A DNA stretch of 64,000 nt from the NCBI GenBank assembly GCA_905250075.1, contig CAJNOP010000002.1:5197565-5261564 (forward strand), read 5' to 3'. Origin of the DNA: Rotaria sp. Silwood1. Its lineage: Eukaryota > Rotifera > Eurotatoria > Philodinida > Philodinidae. The notes below the pieces were generated by a model. That model ran no database searches and had not been told where the DNA came from. It saw only the letters and a program-made list of their open reading frames with translations. Below, one piece after another: positions 33,673-46,900 of the stretch; position 1 is the first letter of the stretch, and every line of letters begins with the position of its first letter. The position numbers and the translations under genes are program-made.

Positions 33673-36600
33673 TTATTGCTGTTGAATAAATTTGTTCACA
33701 TTATATTCATCATTATAACAATCAACATCATTATCAACTTGCTCAGAAAATGTATCAAGTATTGTTTTTAATGTTTGTTTTTTATTTGTATTGGATTTTT
33801 TCGTTGAATTATCCATTACTAATGATTGTCCTTTTGTTTCATCACCTAATGATATAAGATCAATTAAATTTGTATCTTTTTCTAAACTAAATAAACTCGA
33901 TGAATTATTATCTGATGCCAATACTGTATCAGCTAAATTTGTTTTAAATCGTTGAAGACTAAAATAAATAATCAGATGAAGAAAAAAAAATTATTCAATA
34001 AAAATAACTTCAAATACAAACTTCATAATTTTTTCTTCAATTGTATTTCGTGTTATTAATCGATAAACATTAACAACTTTTTTTTGTCCAATACGATGTG
34101 CACGATCCATAGCTTGAAGATCTTTACTTGGATTCCAATCATGTTCAACAAATATAACTGTATCAGCACCAGTTAAATTTAAACCAAGACCACCAATATG
34201 TGTTGTAAGTAATAAAAGATCAATACTTGGATCTGAATTAAATAAATTAACTGTATTATAACGATCAATTGCATTCATTGAACTATCCAAACGAAGAAAA
34301 CTAACATTATCCATTGTTCTAAAAACAACACGAAAATCAATTTAAAAAAAAAAATTCAATGTCATGAATATACCCAAGAACTTGATTAATAATTACATCA
34401 ATCATTACTTTCATTTGACAAAAAACTAATGCACGATGTGTTGATACAACAGCGTCTTTTGATACACCGATACCACATTCAATTAATAATTCTCTGTTAA
34501 AAGATTAAAAAAAAGAGTTTTAATTTAAATAATCAGTACTTCAATTATCAATATGTAATTAAAAAATAGTCAGTGTATTATATATAATCCGGATTAAAAG
34601 TTATAAAGAGGATTCTTTTCATCCGTTTATAAAACAGAGCGTGAGTTTTCATTTCATTTACATCCATATTCACCGCGCCCTTATAATCATCATGCTCAGC
34701 TTCAGTTTTATACATAGTAACTTTTTCAAGGTCTGCATGATATGGTAAATAAATACTTACTCTACATTAAAGTATACGATCCTTGGCTTTGTTGCATCTG
34801 TCATTAACTATTCCCTAGTTTTGTAACCGGTAATGATAAATGGCTAATCTGATTCGATATAAATTTTTTCGACTGTTTTTTTTGCAAATCTTATCATTTT
34901 TACTGATGTCAAAGACTATTTCTACGAGGGAACACCTATTAGAATATTTCTATTTAATGAATATTCATCAAAATAGGCTTAATATATTTTATCAATTCAC
35001 TTTAGTATTAATTTATCATATCGGAACAAAATAAAATCATTATTTCTTATTGTGATTTATCATAATTTTTTGACCACTCATGTTCAATTCATGGCTCTGC
35101 TCTATCAACATTATGAAATATAACTTTCTCAAACGAATACGTTTTATTTCGTTTTTCTTTTCGACAAAATCTTTCGTTTCTATTTATTTCATAATTCTCT
35201 TCTACAAGCTCATCATCTGAGATACATCAATTTCATATTGAACAGTGAATCAAACTAGAATGCATTTCAATCTTGATATTTATCTTTTGATTTAGTTGTC
35301 TTATGGATATGCAGTTTCGACGAAAATATTGACAGTGACTCCACTGACTAATCTTGATGGGCGTTCACTGAAGCATTGGGACATCAATATACTATGAATA
35401 CATCAGATAAATCGGTAAAACCGATCCAGTGTAGTCATTGTAAGAGTGTTCAATGAATAGTTTACTGAAATCGTGCATTCCCAAATTGAGCGTTAGTCAA
35501 TTGTTTTTCATAATCTTTAAATTCAATAACAAATCTGATTCATCACTAATTGACTACTTCATTTACTTTTACTAATCATAAATATTTTATTTCTTTAATA
35601 TTATGATCAACTTACTTGAGAGCAAGTAATTTTCCTGATAAACGAATATCATTCAAGTTGATTTGTGATTCTTTTAATTCATTTTGTACACTTAACCATT
35701 TTGGATGTTCAGGTGTTAAAATCAATGATGGATGATTACATAATTTACGTAAATATTGTAATGCCTAATACATAAATATAAGTCAAAATAAGAATTTTAT
35801 TAACAAGATATTTTTTTTACCTTAAATACATGACCTGTTGAAGAATTTCCATTTTGATTTGTTGACTCATCATTAACATATTTAACTTGTTCTTTTGTTT
35901 TATTAGCAAAATCTTCATAAAGCATACATTGTATTGAACTTAAATCACAATAATAATCTTGTAAAATTTTCGGTGGTAAATCATCTAATACATCTGATTT
36001 TAAACGACGTAACATAAATGGTTTAACTTGTTTATGTAAAACATCCATTGCTAATTGTCCTATATGAAATTTAAAAATTAAAAAAAAAGAAGTTTTTTTT
36101 TATTATTCTGTGAAAGTTAGTGTTTTTATTTTTACCATATTCGAGATCACGATCACGACTTGAAGCTAATAATGGTTTTTGATAGCGACGAATAAATTGT
36201 TTTTCTGAACCCAAATAACCCGGCATTAGAAAATCAAATAATTTCCAAAGTTCAAGTGCATTATTTTGTATAGGTGTACCCGATAATATAAGACGATGAG
36301 CTACATACAGCAAAAAAAAAACAATTATTATTTTCATTATGAAATAGGTTTTTTCTTTCAATATAGACCTGCTGAAATCTGACGAATAGCTTTCGATAAT
36401 TTTGTTTTAGAATTTCGAATAACATGACCTTCATCAAGTACGCAATAATTAAATGGAATAGTTCTATATAAAATGGAAAATTATATTAAACAAATAAAGA
36501 TAAAGAATAAAATTAATATGAAATATTTACGAAAAAAATGTTATGTCACTACGAACAACATCATATGAAGCAACAATAACTGTATATTCTTTTGGATTTT

Positions 36601-37062
36601 GAAAATATTTAATTCGTAATCTAAATAATTTCAAAAAAAAATAGAAAAACAAGGAAAAATAACAAGTAGTAATTAATTATGTACCCTTCACGTTCAGCTA
36701 AATTTTTTCCAGAGTAAAGTAATGGTCGAAGAATATCTTCGCTAACAAATTTATTCATTTCACTTGTCCAATGTCGAGTTAATGTTGGTGGTGACACAAC
36801 AAGTGATGGTCGTATTTCAAAATTCTATTAATATAAATCAAAATTTTTAAATAAATTTAGCTAGTTTTCTTTTGTTAGAAACCTCTTTTCTTCGTTCGAC
36901 AATATCAGCAGCAAGAACACAAATTGTTTGAAGTGTCTAATAGGAAAATTAACATATAAGACAAGAAGAACAAAAAAATGTTACTTTTCCTAAACCCATA
37001 TCATCAGCAAGAACACATGATAAATTATATCGTTTAAGAAACATTAACCAATTGATTCCATC
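33673..37062 (-). CDS. BTAF1: BTAF1/Mot1 ATPase, 5' part missing
   Basis: C-terminal 570 aa of the Snf2-family ATPase that removes TBP from DNA. Exons (5' to 3'): 36985-37062, 36883-36936, 36685-36824, 36531-36620, 36369-36463, 36136-36300, 35821-36059, 35616-35764, 34374-34493, 34022-34318, 33673-33958; every junction keeps frame. Motif I is LADDMGLGKTLQTIC across the first two exons, motif II DEGHVIRN, motif III LSGTPIQNNALELW, then LPPKILQDYYC, ALQYLRKLCNHPS, GGLGLNLTGADTVIFVEHDW and DRAHRIGQ. The NLQRFKTNLADTVL-type tail is typical of BTAF1. The model opens at DGINWLMFL, so the family's roughly 1,200-residue HEAT-repeat half is absent. 272 bp upstream is a 100-N gap, beyond which no BTAF1-like exon is seen. 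Confidence 0.93.
34494..35615 (-). other. 1.1-kb intron of BTAF1
   Basis: The only long intron in this part of the gene. The + strand frame at 34840-35034 is not supported as a gene. Nothing else recognised. Confidence 0.6.
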
Positions 37063-39340
37063 CTATTATATAGAAAATGATTAGTTAAAATCAAGTAAAT
37101 GATAATATGAGAGAATAGTAGGACATATTTTAAATATTATCATCGTCATAGCGCTACTATGAGCCTGTTCACCTGCGATTTGGCTGCTTTTGAAGTCAAA
37201 GCAATGCATGAGTGAAGTAAGATAATCATTTGTGCTCATATTTGAGTACATTTGCTACAATATTATTTTCTAAACACGTATTTTTCTTTACTCAGAAGTC
37301 TGTTTTTATTTTCTATGACTAACGATAACATTGNNNNNNNNNNNNNNNNNNNNNNNNNNNNNNNNNNNNNNNNNNNNNNNNNNNNNNNNNNNNNNNNNNN
37401 NNNNNNNNNNNNNNNNNNNNNNNNNNNNNNNNNATTGTTTTTGAGTCTTTTTTTATATCTTACAGAAGTTGAATCTGTGCACTCAGTACGAATTCAAAAA
37501 CGATTGATATGTTGAAAATGTTCTTTCGTCAATCGTGTTTTGAAAGGATCAATAAACTATTCAAAAAGACATAAGATTTTACGCTTTAGCTATAATGATG
37601 CATCGTTGTTTGGCTGTAATCGATTACAGAGATGAGATAGACTCGATCCCAGAAAAAAACAAACCACGAAACATTCCTATGTTGATTGATTGTAGTCGAA
37701 TCAATCTGTTTATAAGATTTATGCTATGTGATTAATGGAACATCACATAGATAAGTTGTTTAAGAACTTTTCTAGCTAGCTGTTGTTCTCCCTCACAAAG
37801 AAAATATAGCTATGTGTAAATGAGAAACTCGTATTCACACGCAAAATTGACAAAATCGATGTTTCTATTTGATAATAATTTGATCTTCGTTTTTTTTCAA
37901 TATGTTTACTATATTCTAAATTAAATTGAGAAAATATTAAAGACAATACGTATGAATGTGATTTCATGTCGTTTGATTGTGAATCTGTTTGTCGATTATC
38001 ATAGATCATTTTTATAACGAAAGATTGGTAAACAGTAGAAATAAGTCAATCATGCAGTATTCTCATGATTCTATTCTATTGTGGAAAAGGAAATTTTAAT
38101 GTTCTATTAAAAATAAATTATTTATATGTCATGTAAAATTAATCGCTTGTAAGTAATCGAAAGAATATTAAAGGTCTATGCAATAGATTATTGATGTATT
38201 AGAACGTAATTGAGAAAAAAAAAGATGATCAAACATAAGTGCTTGATCATTGTAAAGGGAAAAAAAATAAAGGAAATTTATTCTTTTGTTGAAAGCCATA
38301 AATCTTTTTTGATTAAGTGCATGTCCAAATATAAGGTCAAAATGGTCCAAAAATCATTTTTTTTTTGTTTTGCAAAGAAGTAACACAAGCATTATGAATT
38401 TTTATATTATTCATTTTTTGATGAAGTCTATGGAAAGTAATATATCCTACAAATATTTATTTAAGTTTTCCATCAATGACATCATAAACCATAAGAACGA
38501 TTTCTGCTCTAAATTTCATATTGACCTTATATACTATAGAAAAACTTCGTCACGATTCTTCAATGATGGATACCCTAGAAAAATAAAAAATTAATATTCA
38601 AATCTGTAGACATAAAGGTATTCATTTAATTGAAAAGAAAAAAAAAGCAACTATTTACTTTTGATTTTCTTTTTTTATATTTAATATCAATCTAACCTTT
38701 GCTTCCAAAATTCAATGATTCATCTAAATAAAACAAACTTTGTCCAGAGGTCTTTTATCTTCTTATTAAAACTACCAGTACATCTAATTGACAAAATTTG
38801 CTTTAGAAGCAAATTTAAAAAGAAAAAATGAAGTTCTAATGTGATAAAAAATGTTCAAATCATTTGTTAAATATTGATTTGTCAAAAGAAAACAAGTTCA
38901 TACTTATAGAAGTTGTAAAAGACTTTTTTTCTTTTATTTCTCAAATAAAAGAGCTAGTATAAAATCATTCAAACTAATCTGTCTACTTTTATTTCCTTTC
39001 CTTTTTTTTTTTTCGTATGAAATATTCAAAATATTGAATTGTTTCTTAACGAGAGGAAATATTCAAGTATCTGTGAACCTTGATTGATTTCAGTGTTTGC
39101 CTGTATGTTTATCGAGTGTGGCATGCATGGTAACATTGGTGACGATGTTAAAATTGAGCTGAGAGTATATCTTTTCATCTACTTTTGTTCGCCTCTTATT
39201 CTTTCTTACGACCATTTGTTTATATTTGCAAAAGCACATGCAACCGCATTCATCGATACTTCATTTTCAAGCATTTTCTGTTCTCTTCGACGAACTAAAT
39301 TTAAGATTTAAATCGGTACATAACTCTTTGAAATTTGATT
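37063..39340. other. non-genic stretch with assembly gap
   Basis: Sequence on both sides of the N gap. No BTAF1-like or other coding exon could be recognised in 37063-37333 or 37434-39340. Frames here (e.g. 37776-38009 minus, 39084-39311 plus) have no motifs. Confidence 0.5.
37334..37433. other. assembly gap, exactly 100 N
   Basis: One hundred N residues, the conventional filler for a scaffold join of unknown size. The true distance and even the adjacency of the two flanks are not established. Confidence 0.98.
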
Positions 39341-39584
39341 ATGTTACTAAACTCAGCTGCACAACATCGTGTTAAACATTTTAATCTTTTATTAGCGCGT
39401 GAATTATCATTAATTGAACGCAAACATTCACAAAATTTAATAACTCATCAAAAACTTGAAAATTCAATACGTCGAGCTAATAATCAAACATTAAATAATA
39501 ATCGAACAAAAATATCTATACCATTTGATAATATTTATAATGAACAAACAGAATCAATCGATCATCATAAAATACGTATGAATG

Positions 39585-39616
<32 letters not shown>

Positions 39617-40057
39617 TCAAATCCAAAACGCCGTTTATCAATTGGTGCCTGTTGTACTATCAGTCAAAATCAAGCAAACTCTGATCAAATAGATGAATTT
39701 TCTGAGGATACGTCATCTTTTATTTCCTTACGACGTCGACGATTCTGTACGAATAGCCAACGTTTACCTCCAATTGTAAAAGCAACTTTATCAAACCGAC
39801 AAAAACGAGAAAATAAAACTCATCAATGGATGATTAATCTTCCTCAATCAAGTAAATCAAAAGAAAATGTTAATGAGCAATTAACCATATTAGATGAAGA
39901 ACCATCACAATCTAATTTACCAGAATTAACACCTATACAAAGACAAGTTCGTTCATTTCTTGAAACATTACCAACATATAAAGGTGTTCAACATGGTTTC
40001 GATAGTTTTGCTCCAGCTTCACTCTATTCAAATCGTGCATCAGTTGCCATTCGATAA
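39341..40057 (+). CDS. hypothetical protein with poly-Asn tract
   Basis: 238 aa, apparently single exon, from ATG 39341; the first in-frame codons upstream are TTG and ATT. The N-terminal 50 residues are predicted helical, with heptad-like Leu and charged residues (HFNLLLARELSLIERKH). Next come an Asn run encoded by AAT repeats, an RRLSIGACC segment that resembles a basophilic kinase site, and a block RRRRF. The C-terminus is compact: LTPIQRQVRSFLETLPTYKG, then GFDSFAPASLYSNRASVAIR. The ends look conserved and the centre disordered, but I do not recognise the family. A 5' exon upstream cannot be excluded. Convergent with the GPCR at 40644-43966. Confidence 0.6.
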
Positions 40058-40643
40058 AAACAGAAACAAACTAATTTCATCTCTAGGTCAAACACGAAAA
40101 AACAGAATAGACACATAACATCTAGTCATTTGATAAATGTATGCAGAACAATGTAACTCATCTTCTTATTTCTTATTCTTCATTCCAATAATAATTTATG
40201 TTCATATCAATAATTGTTGTTCTTCAATGACAATGAATATGTCTGTCCTTCATCATTTTAATTCTTTCCTTCTTTTATCTCTACGTATGGTACTCGTCAA
40301 AAAGCCGTCACGAATAATTATACTTGTGTTCATTTTTTATTCAAGAGTATCAACATCACCATAATGATTCTTATGAGCGGGGGTTAAACATATTATTTTT
40401 TATCTTTTCTTTTTATTTCAAGGTCGAACAAACAAAGAAAATAGAAGAAAAAAGGAAAGTAAATAAAAAAATTACATCCATCATATATATTCCATCGATC
40501 CTACATGTTTGATTAATATTTCACTATATTATTATAATTCTTTCTTTTTTCTTTTTATATTGTCTCATTCACATTCTTATATACTTTTTTTCTGTAGAAA
40601 ATACATAACAATAAACAACGGAAAAGAAAAGTTTTTGTTTGTT
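40058..40643. other. gap between two convergent genes
   Basis: 3' flanks of the hypothetical protein (+) and the GPCR (-). A+T-rich, no gene seen. Confidence 0.5.
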
Positions 40644-43600
40644 TTAATATTGACGAGCGAAATACTCGCGTTTTTGGCATTCATAGATACGACGAATATC
40701 ATTGCGAAAATTGACATTAAAAAATGAATAAATAAGTGGGTTGCACTAGAATATATATAAAAAAAGAAGAAAAGATATTGGTTTTTTTTTCTATTTATAG
40801 TTATTATATATATATGTATACATACTGCACTGTTGATATAATAGAGTATAAATAGGATTTCACGAAAATTGTGTGGTTCAATTTTGAATAATGCATGAAT
40901 TAATGATGGTAAATACATAAGAATAAATGTAGCTGTAACAATAAATAATGTAAATGTTGTTCGAATATTTGCTAAACGTTCTTGTGTTTGTTGTCGTTCA
41001 AGTATCCGTTGTGTTTCACCATCAAATGTTGATGGACGACGTGTTGATGATATAGAAAAATTTCGTATTGAAGAATTTCTATGATCAATTGATGATGTTG
41101 TTGATAATGACCGATTATTATTCATATGAACAATTAATTGTTGCTGTTGTTGTTGTTGTTGTGATTGATTTGCAGATAATGATAAATTAGGTGGAGCTAA
41201 ACTAGATCGTTGATAAGTATTTGGTGAATCTTCACTAATACATTGATCAGCTATTCCAGCAGACGTCACTATTGATATAAAGAGAAAGAGAATATTTCCG
41301 TACTTCTTACTGTTGTCTGTAATTATTAAAAAAAAAGAGAAGAATCCAACCGAGTCAATCATCCGCTTTTGATGGGTAGTCCGGATAAGAAGTGTCCTAT
41401 AGGGTAGATGTCACGTCTCGTTTATGCACTTGGCTTTCTTTATCAAGGAAAAATGTAAAGTAGAACGTAAAAATATAATTAGATTTTTTTCATATCCGAA
41501 TGAGCATCAAAAGACACTATGCGTACTTCAAGAAACCTGAAAAAGAAAATGATGTATATGAAATTGAATGACGTCTCTTCTTTGTCCTTTATATAATCTT
41601 TAGGGAAATGAATCAATATTAAAAAAGAAAAACAAATAGAGCAATTTTGAATAGTCTAATAATATACATACTAAATGATACTTTTCGTTGATGAACTGAT
41701 ACATCTGATAGTCGTTGTTGCTGTCGAATAGATAATGTATTACTTGTTTTACGTACAATTGATACATGAGGGTTATTTGTACATTGCGATACACTTCGTT
41801 GTAATTCATTTTCATTTAATTGATTATCTTTATGTATAAGTTCACCTGATGATGGCGATAACATTGTTGTTGTGGTTTGTTGTCCAGGTACAGTTAAATG
41901 TGTTGAATTGGAGGGTGTCATAGGACGTAATTGTATTGCATTATTAAGTGTTAATAGTTTTGTTCCTAGTTCAAAGGAATCTTCGGTTGATGTTGATGGT
42001 CGACTAGTTGATGAATGTTCAGTTCCACAATAAGTTGTTGCAGCTATTGAATTAAGTCTTGAACGTATTAAATTTGTTGATGTTGTTTCATCCCATATGC
42101 CACTTGTTAAATAAGTCATTGATGTCATTGATATAGCTGAATAACGTTTACCACGTGCACCATTTACTTCTAAAACAACTTGTGGTCTAGATTTAGTTTG
42201 ATTTGTTATTATTGATGATGGTTCATCATGTATATGACGATGATGCATTTGTTGTCGTCGATGATTTAATGGTTCATGTAAAGTTGATTCTGATGGTCGT
42301 TGTAAATCGTGTACATATTCATTACTTGTTTTACAACAGTAACAACAAATAAGTGTTAATGTTGATGGTGAATGTTCATTACGATAATGACGACGTTTAT
42401 GTATATTTTTTGTTGATCGTATTCTAGTATTTTCTGTTTCATTATTCATTAAATAAGAACGAATTATACGACGATAAGCAGATAATTTTCTTGTACGTGT
42501 TACACGACGTTGATAAACAGCATTATATATAAATGCATAAAGAATAAGTACAAGTAAAATACATATTGCAAATAATATACTATGAAACATTCGATATGCA
42601 TCAAGGAAAGTTGATGGTCCAAGATCTTAAAACAAAAATATGCTTTATAAATTAATAAATAAATACAAAAAGATATTTAAAAACAATTTTTTTAACTGTA
42701 TCTCAAAAGCTATTAAATTTCTAAAGTAATATAACTTTTATAATAAAAGTATGAAATTAGAATTCTTAAAAAAAAAAAGAATTTCTTTTGTTGAACTTAC
42801 GTAAATTAGATTTTGGACTACAATTAACATCTGTTAAATTGCCTGCTATAAATGATCCTGCTGTATCACTTTTTTTAATATGTTCAACATGTTTGTACAT
42901 CATTGCATCATTACCATCTGAATATTTTATTGAAAAATGTTCCGAATGATTATTATGTATTTGAAAAAAATGTTCTGTTGTTGAATATTCTGTCATTGGT
43001 ATAATAGCTAAAACAAAAATAAATAAAGAAATCCATCATTTTTGAGTTTGTTTTTTTGGCGACGATAAAGAAAAAAGCCCTAGGAAATAGTACCTAATAA
43101 AGATGATAATATTCCACAGACAATAACAATAGCATGTGCACGACGTATAGTAATAATTTTATATAATGGCCAACATATACAAAAATATCGATCAAATGCA
43201 ATTGTTGTTATAAGAAGAGTTGAATAAAGTACATGTGTTGATAAAAATCCATAAAATTTACATAAAAATTCATTTCGAATACCTATTTTAAAATGCAAAG
43301 TCATATTAAGATTAGTCAATGATTCTTAAAGCTAATAGAATTCATATGTTCTTATGTTATGTAGGTATCAAGCAGTTGAAAGAAAACAAAAAAGAAATAC
43401 TATCAAGATTCTATTTTGATTTTTTAAAAAAATGTTTTCAAATGGTTTCTGATGAGTTTTATTTGGTTGCCAGTTTTAATTGTGTTTTTTTTTTGTCATT
43501 GACAAGTAAAAATGCATGATAATGATGATGAAAGTAACATGAAGCTTTAAAACAAAACATGTTTCTTTTTTTTCTGTTATTATCACTCAAAGATGTTGTA

Positions 43601-43966
43601 TATGAAGTTTAAAAACCTTTTTTTTTTTTTCATAATTAGTTTTTTACCTGTTGTTATTTGATATAATTCTAAAGGTGCCAAAATCAAACATATAATTAAG
43701 TCCACAACAGCTAACATTTTTATAAAAAATGTGCATGTCTTATTATCTTTACGATTAATATAAACATAAAGTACAAGAATATTTCCTGTTGTACCAAATA
43801 TAATTGTTACTAATAAAACAATCCATAAAGCAATTAATATAAATAAATGTATTGGATGATCAATATTATTTGAATTAATTTGACTAGAATAATTCATAGA
43901 AGTTTCATTTGATATATGTGATGTTAATGGTGATTCTATTGTTTCATAGTACGGTGTTGTTTCCAT
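40644..43966 (-). CDS. rhodopsin-like GPCR, orphan, very long third intracellular loop
   Basis: 737 aa in six exons (43648-43966, 43094-43282, 42801-43007, 41672-42625, 40826-41268, 40644-40745), frame-consistent. The N-terminus has several N-glycosylation sequons (NET, NYS). TM1 is ALWIVLLVTIIFGTTGNILVLYVY with the GN pair, TM2 ends MLAVVDLIICLILAPLELYQ, and TM3 ends TLLITTIAFDRYFCICWPLY (DRY present). TM5 is FHSILFAICILLVLILYAFIY; TM6 is FTLFIVTATFILMYLPSLI, where MYLP replaces the usual CWxP; TM7 ends CNPLIYSFFN. The long loop (about 350 aa) is rich in Ser and Thr, with a poly-Gln run. The second extracellular loop is also long. Peptide receptor-like overall; the ligand cannot be assigned. 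Confidence 0.85.
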
Positions 43967-46900
43967 TGATGATTATCCGTTTTGTATGTTTTCTAAATCT
44001 TTAGTTGAAAACAAATATGTAAAAAAGATACAATATAATCTGTCAGACTTGTTGCTCACTGGAAACTTTTTTTTCTTACACGCACAAATATATATATGCA
44101 ACGTCATTAACATGTAGTAAACTACATCTATTCATTGACAACTATCAGTTTAATACCTATAATTAATAATGAGAATAAGCTTTTGACAAAAAAAAAACAC
44201 AAGAAAGTTACATATACTCGCGTGATTTATATCGTAGTATGATCAGACTAATAATACAGCCAGATGTAGTGAGAATGAACAAATCGAACTTGAACTCTAT
44301 TATTGTTCGGTAAGAAACAGAAAGCAAGTGACCTATGTTCTGTTTTTTGTATGATTATAAACCTTGTACTCAATATTTCAAGTATATCTTAAAAAAAAAA
44401 TATGTTTTATTTCTTCTCGTTATCTTTCTCTTTTTCTGCTCAGCATTCTTACTCACTTTGTTCTAATTATATTGACTATAGGCATTCCTCTTTCTCTCTC
44501 TCTCTCTCTCTTTGTTCCCTCAGTCTATATCCTGTTGAGCTTAGCTAGCCAATGTTGATAGGCGGTGCGCAAGATCGCATTTTCCTAAGCACGCATATAT
44601 ACGCCTATAAATACACACACGCAATACGACATCTTTTCTTCAGTGCTGCACCATCATTCACTAATCGTAATAAAAACAATAGTGATGGTATGATTCGTAA
44701 CTTAAAAACCATTATTTTGCTATGAACAAAAAGATCGTTAGACAAATATATATAAATATATATACAGAGCGAATGCCTATAATACGGCATCTATAAAGGA
44801 AAGACTGAAGAATGACAAAAAAAAGCGAGTGTACGTGACGTAGAATTTTAAGGAAAAAAACGAAGAAAAAAAAGAACAGAAAAAGACAGAGTCAATTAAA
44901 GTAATCGTCAGTCGAGAGGAATGGAAGACCTCCTGACATCAAAGTAGTTGTTGGTTGAAAAAGCTTGTAAGAATCAAAGCCAAAAACTTCATGATCTATG
45001 CATGTCTTCTCAGATGAATTAGCTTTCTCTGAAAGTGCATATAATCAATTTTTTTCACATTGGATTAAAAATCAAGGACAGATGTCTTCGTGCAACTGTG
45101 GATCATCATTATCATCAATTCAATTTCGCTCAACAACACAAAAAAAACATAACTACAAACACATATATACAATCTTTTCTAGCCACGCTTAATCCCAAGC
45201 GATAAAAATTTGACTCCATTAGGCGTAATATTATCGTTTTTTCTGTTTTTTCGAAATAGTAGTAATCTTTTGGATTCTTTTTTACACTTGTAAATACCCT
45301 ATACTAATAATAAAGGATGATGATAAGACAAAAGGCAACTATTAAAAAAACTCAATGAATGGGTTTTCTAGTACTTCTCATGCTCTTTTTTTTACGAATG
45401 CAATGCTGTGGCTTGCAGATCTGGAAAATGTCTTTATTTATATCAATATACACTTTCTATACACATGTAATTGCAGATAGCAATAGCCCATATGTCTATG
45501 AATCATTAGACTGAATTGAATAAGTAAAAAAGATCAACTAGTGTTGCTAGAGTAATTTGATTTATTTTAGTGTGTTCTACATGATTGTGATGAGAACGTG
45601 TCTCTATGCATGTTTTTTCAATGTGAGAACTTAATGAGAAATCACACCCAAGAATTAAAGTAGTTGTTTTCTATTGAGTGTCGATTTCGAAAGCGCTCAT
45701 GATTGTGTCAACTTTGTATTTTCAAACATACACACATAGATCTGTATCGCACACGTTCATGAACATTTGTCATGAACACACAATAACAAGCTATTATTAA
45801 AATAGAGAAAGAAAGAAAAATGAAGAAAGGGAGGGGGGGGTAAGACTGGTGAAAAGAAGGAAGAAGACTAACCGACGGACTTGGATACAGACACAAACAC
45901 ACGCCTAGGACACAACATAAAACGGAAGTCGTTTTCTTTCTCTTTTTTCATGCCTATATTATTCTTTCGATGCCAATGTCTATAAGCTGCAAGTCACAAC
46001 TAGTTTCTCTATGATGTTTTCTTTTTTTTTAATAAAACAAAACTAAAAAAGACGATGTAATCTTCAAAAAAGATCATCATATTAGGGTGTAAATGCCTAT
46101 AGTGACATTTCTTCTTGAATATTCATGCAATTGTGTTGATGCATAAACTAATTAAATATTTTTCTAAGTAGACTCTTGTAGATGAATAGGCTTATACTTA
46201 ATGATTTTCTTTTCTATGTAATAATATTTCTTTTCAATAATTTTTGATTAAACTTTATTTTATATATATAGCAATGTCAGTAACTTTCATTGTCTTATTG
46301 TTGTCAATCCGTAAGTAATTGTCTATGGTAAAATGTCATGTCAATAGAATTAAGACATAGCAAACAATGTTGCTTATCCGATAACCTATATAGAAAATAG
46401 TAAAAAAAAAACGGGCAATCAACAGTGATAAGATAAAACGCGATCGTATTTTCCAATCAAACGAATTATATAAAAAAAAAATCCCAGACGAATACTATAT
46501 AGCATCGTCAATTTATTCCAATCTTGATCATTATTATATATCATAACTAACGTCTGTCCTTAAGAAAATACTTTCTAGGTAGATTAATAACTCGTTCCTC
46601 TAACTTGACATGTATATGCGCATATTTAAACAAATAGTTTTGTTTTTTGGCATATTTTTTTATTTCCATTAATAAATAACGAACAGGTCTTAAGAAACAT
46701 GCACTAACTAAACTAAATAGAAATCAGGCATATGTTATATAAATAAGAAACTATTTCAAACACGAGATTATTGATACAGCATTAGCAATTTGTACTTAAA
46801 TTTGACAATAATAAAAAAAATCTATGCCTACGCTTCATTTAGCAATCGTTGAATATTAAATAAATCATCAATCTTTTCTATTTTTCTTTTTTGTTATTCT

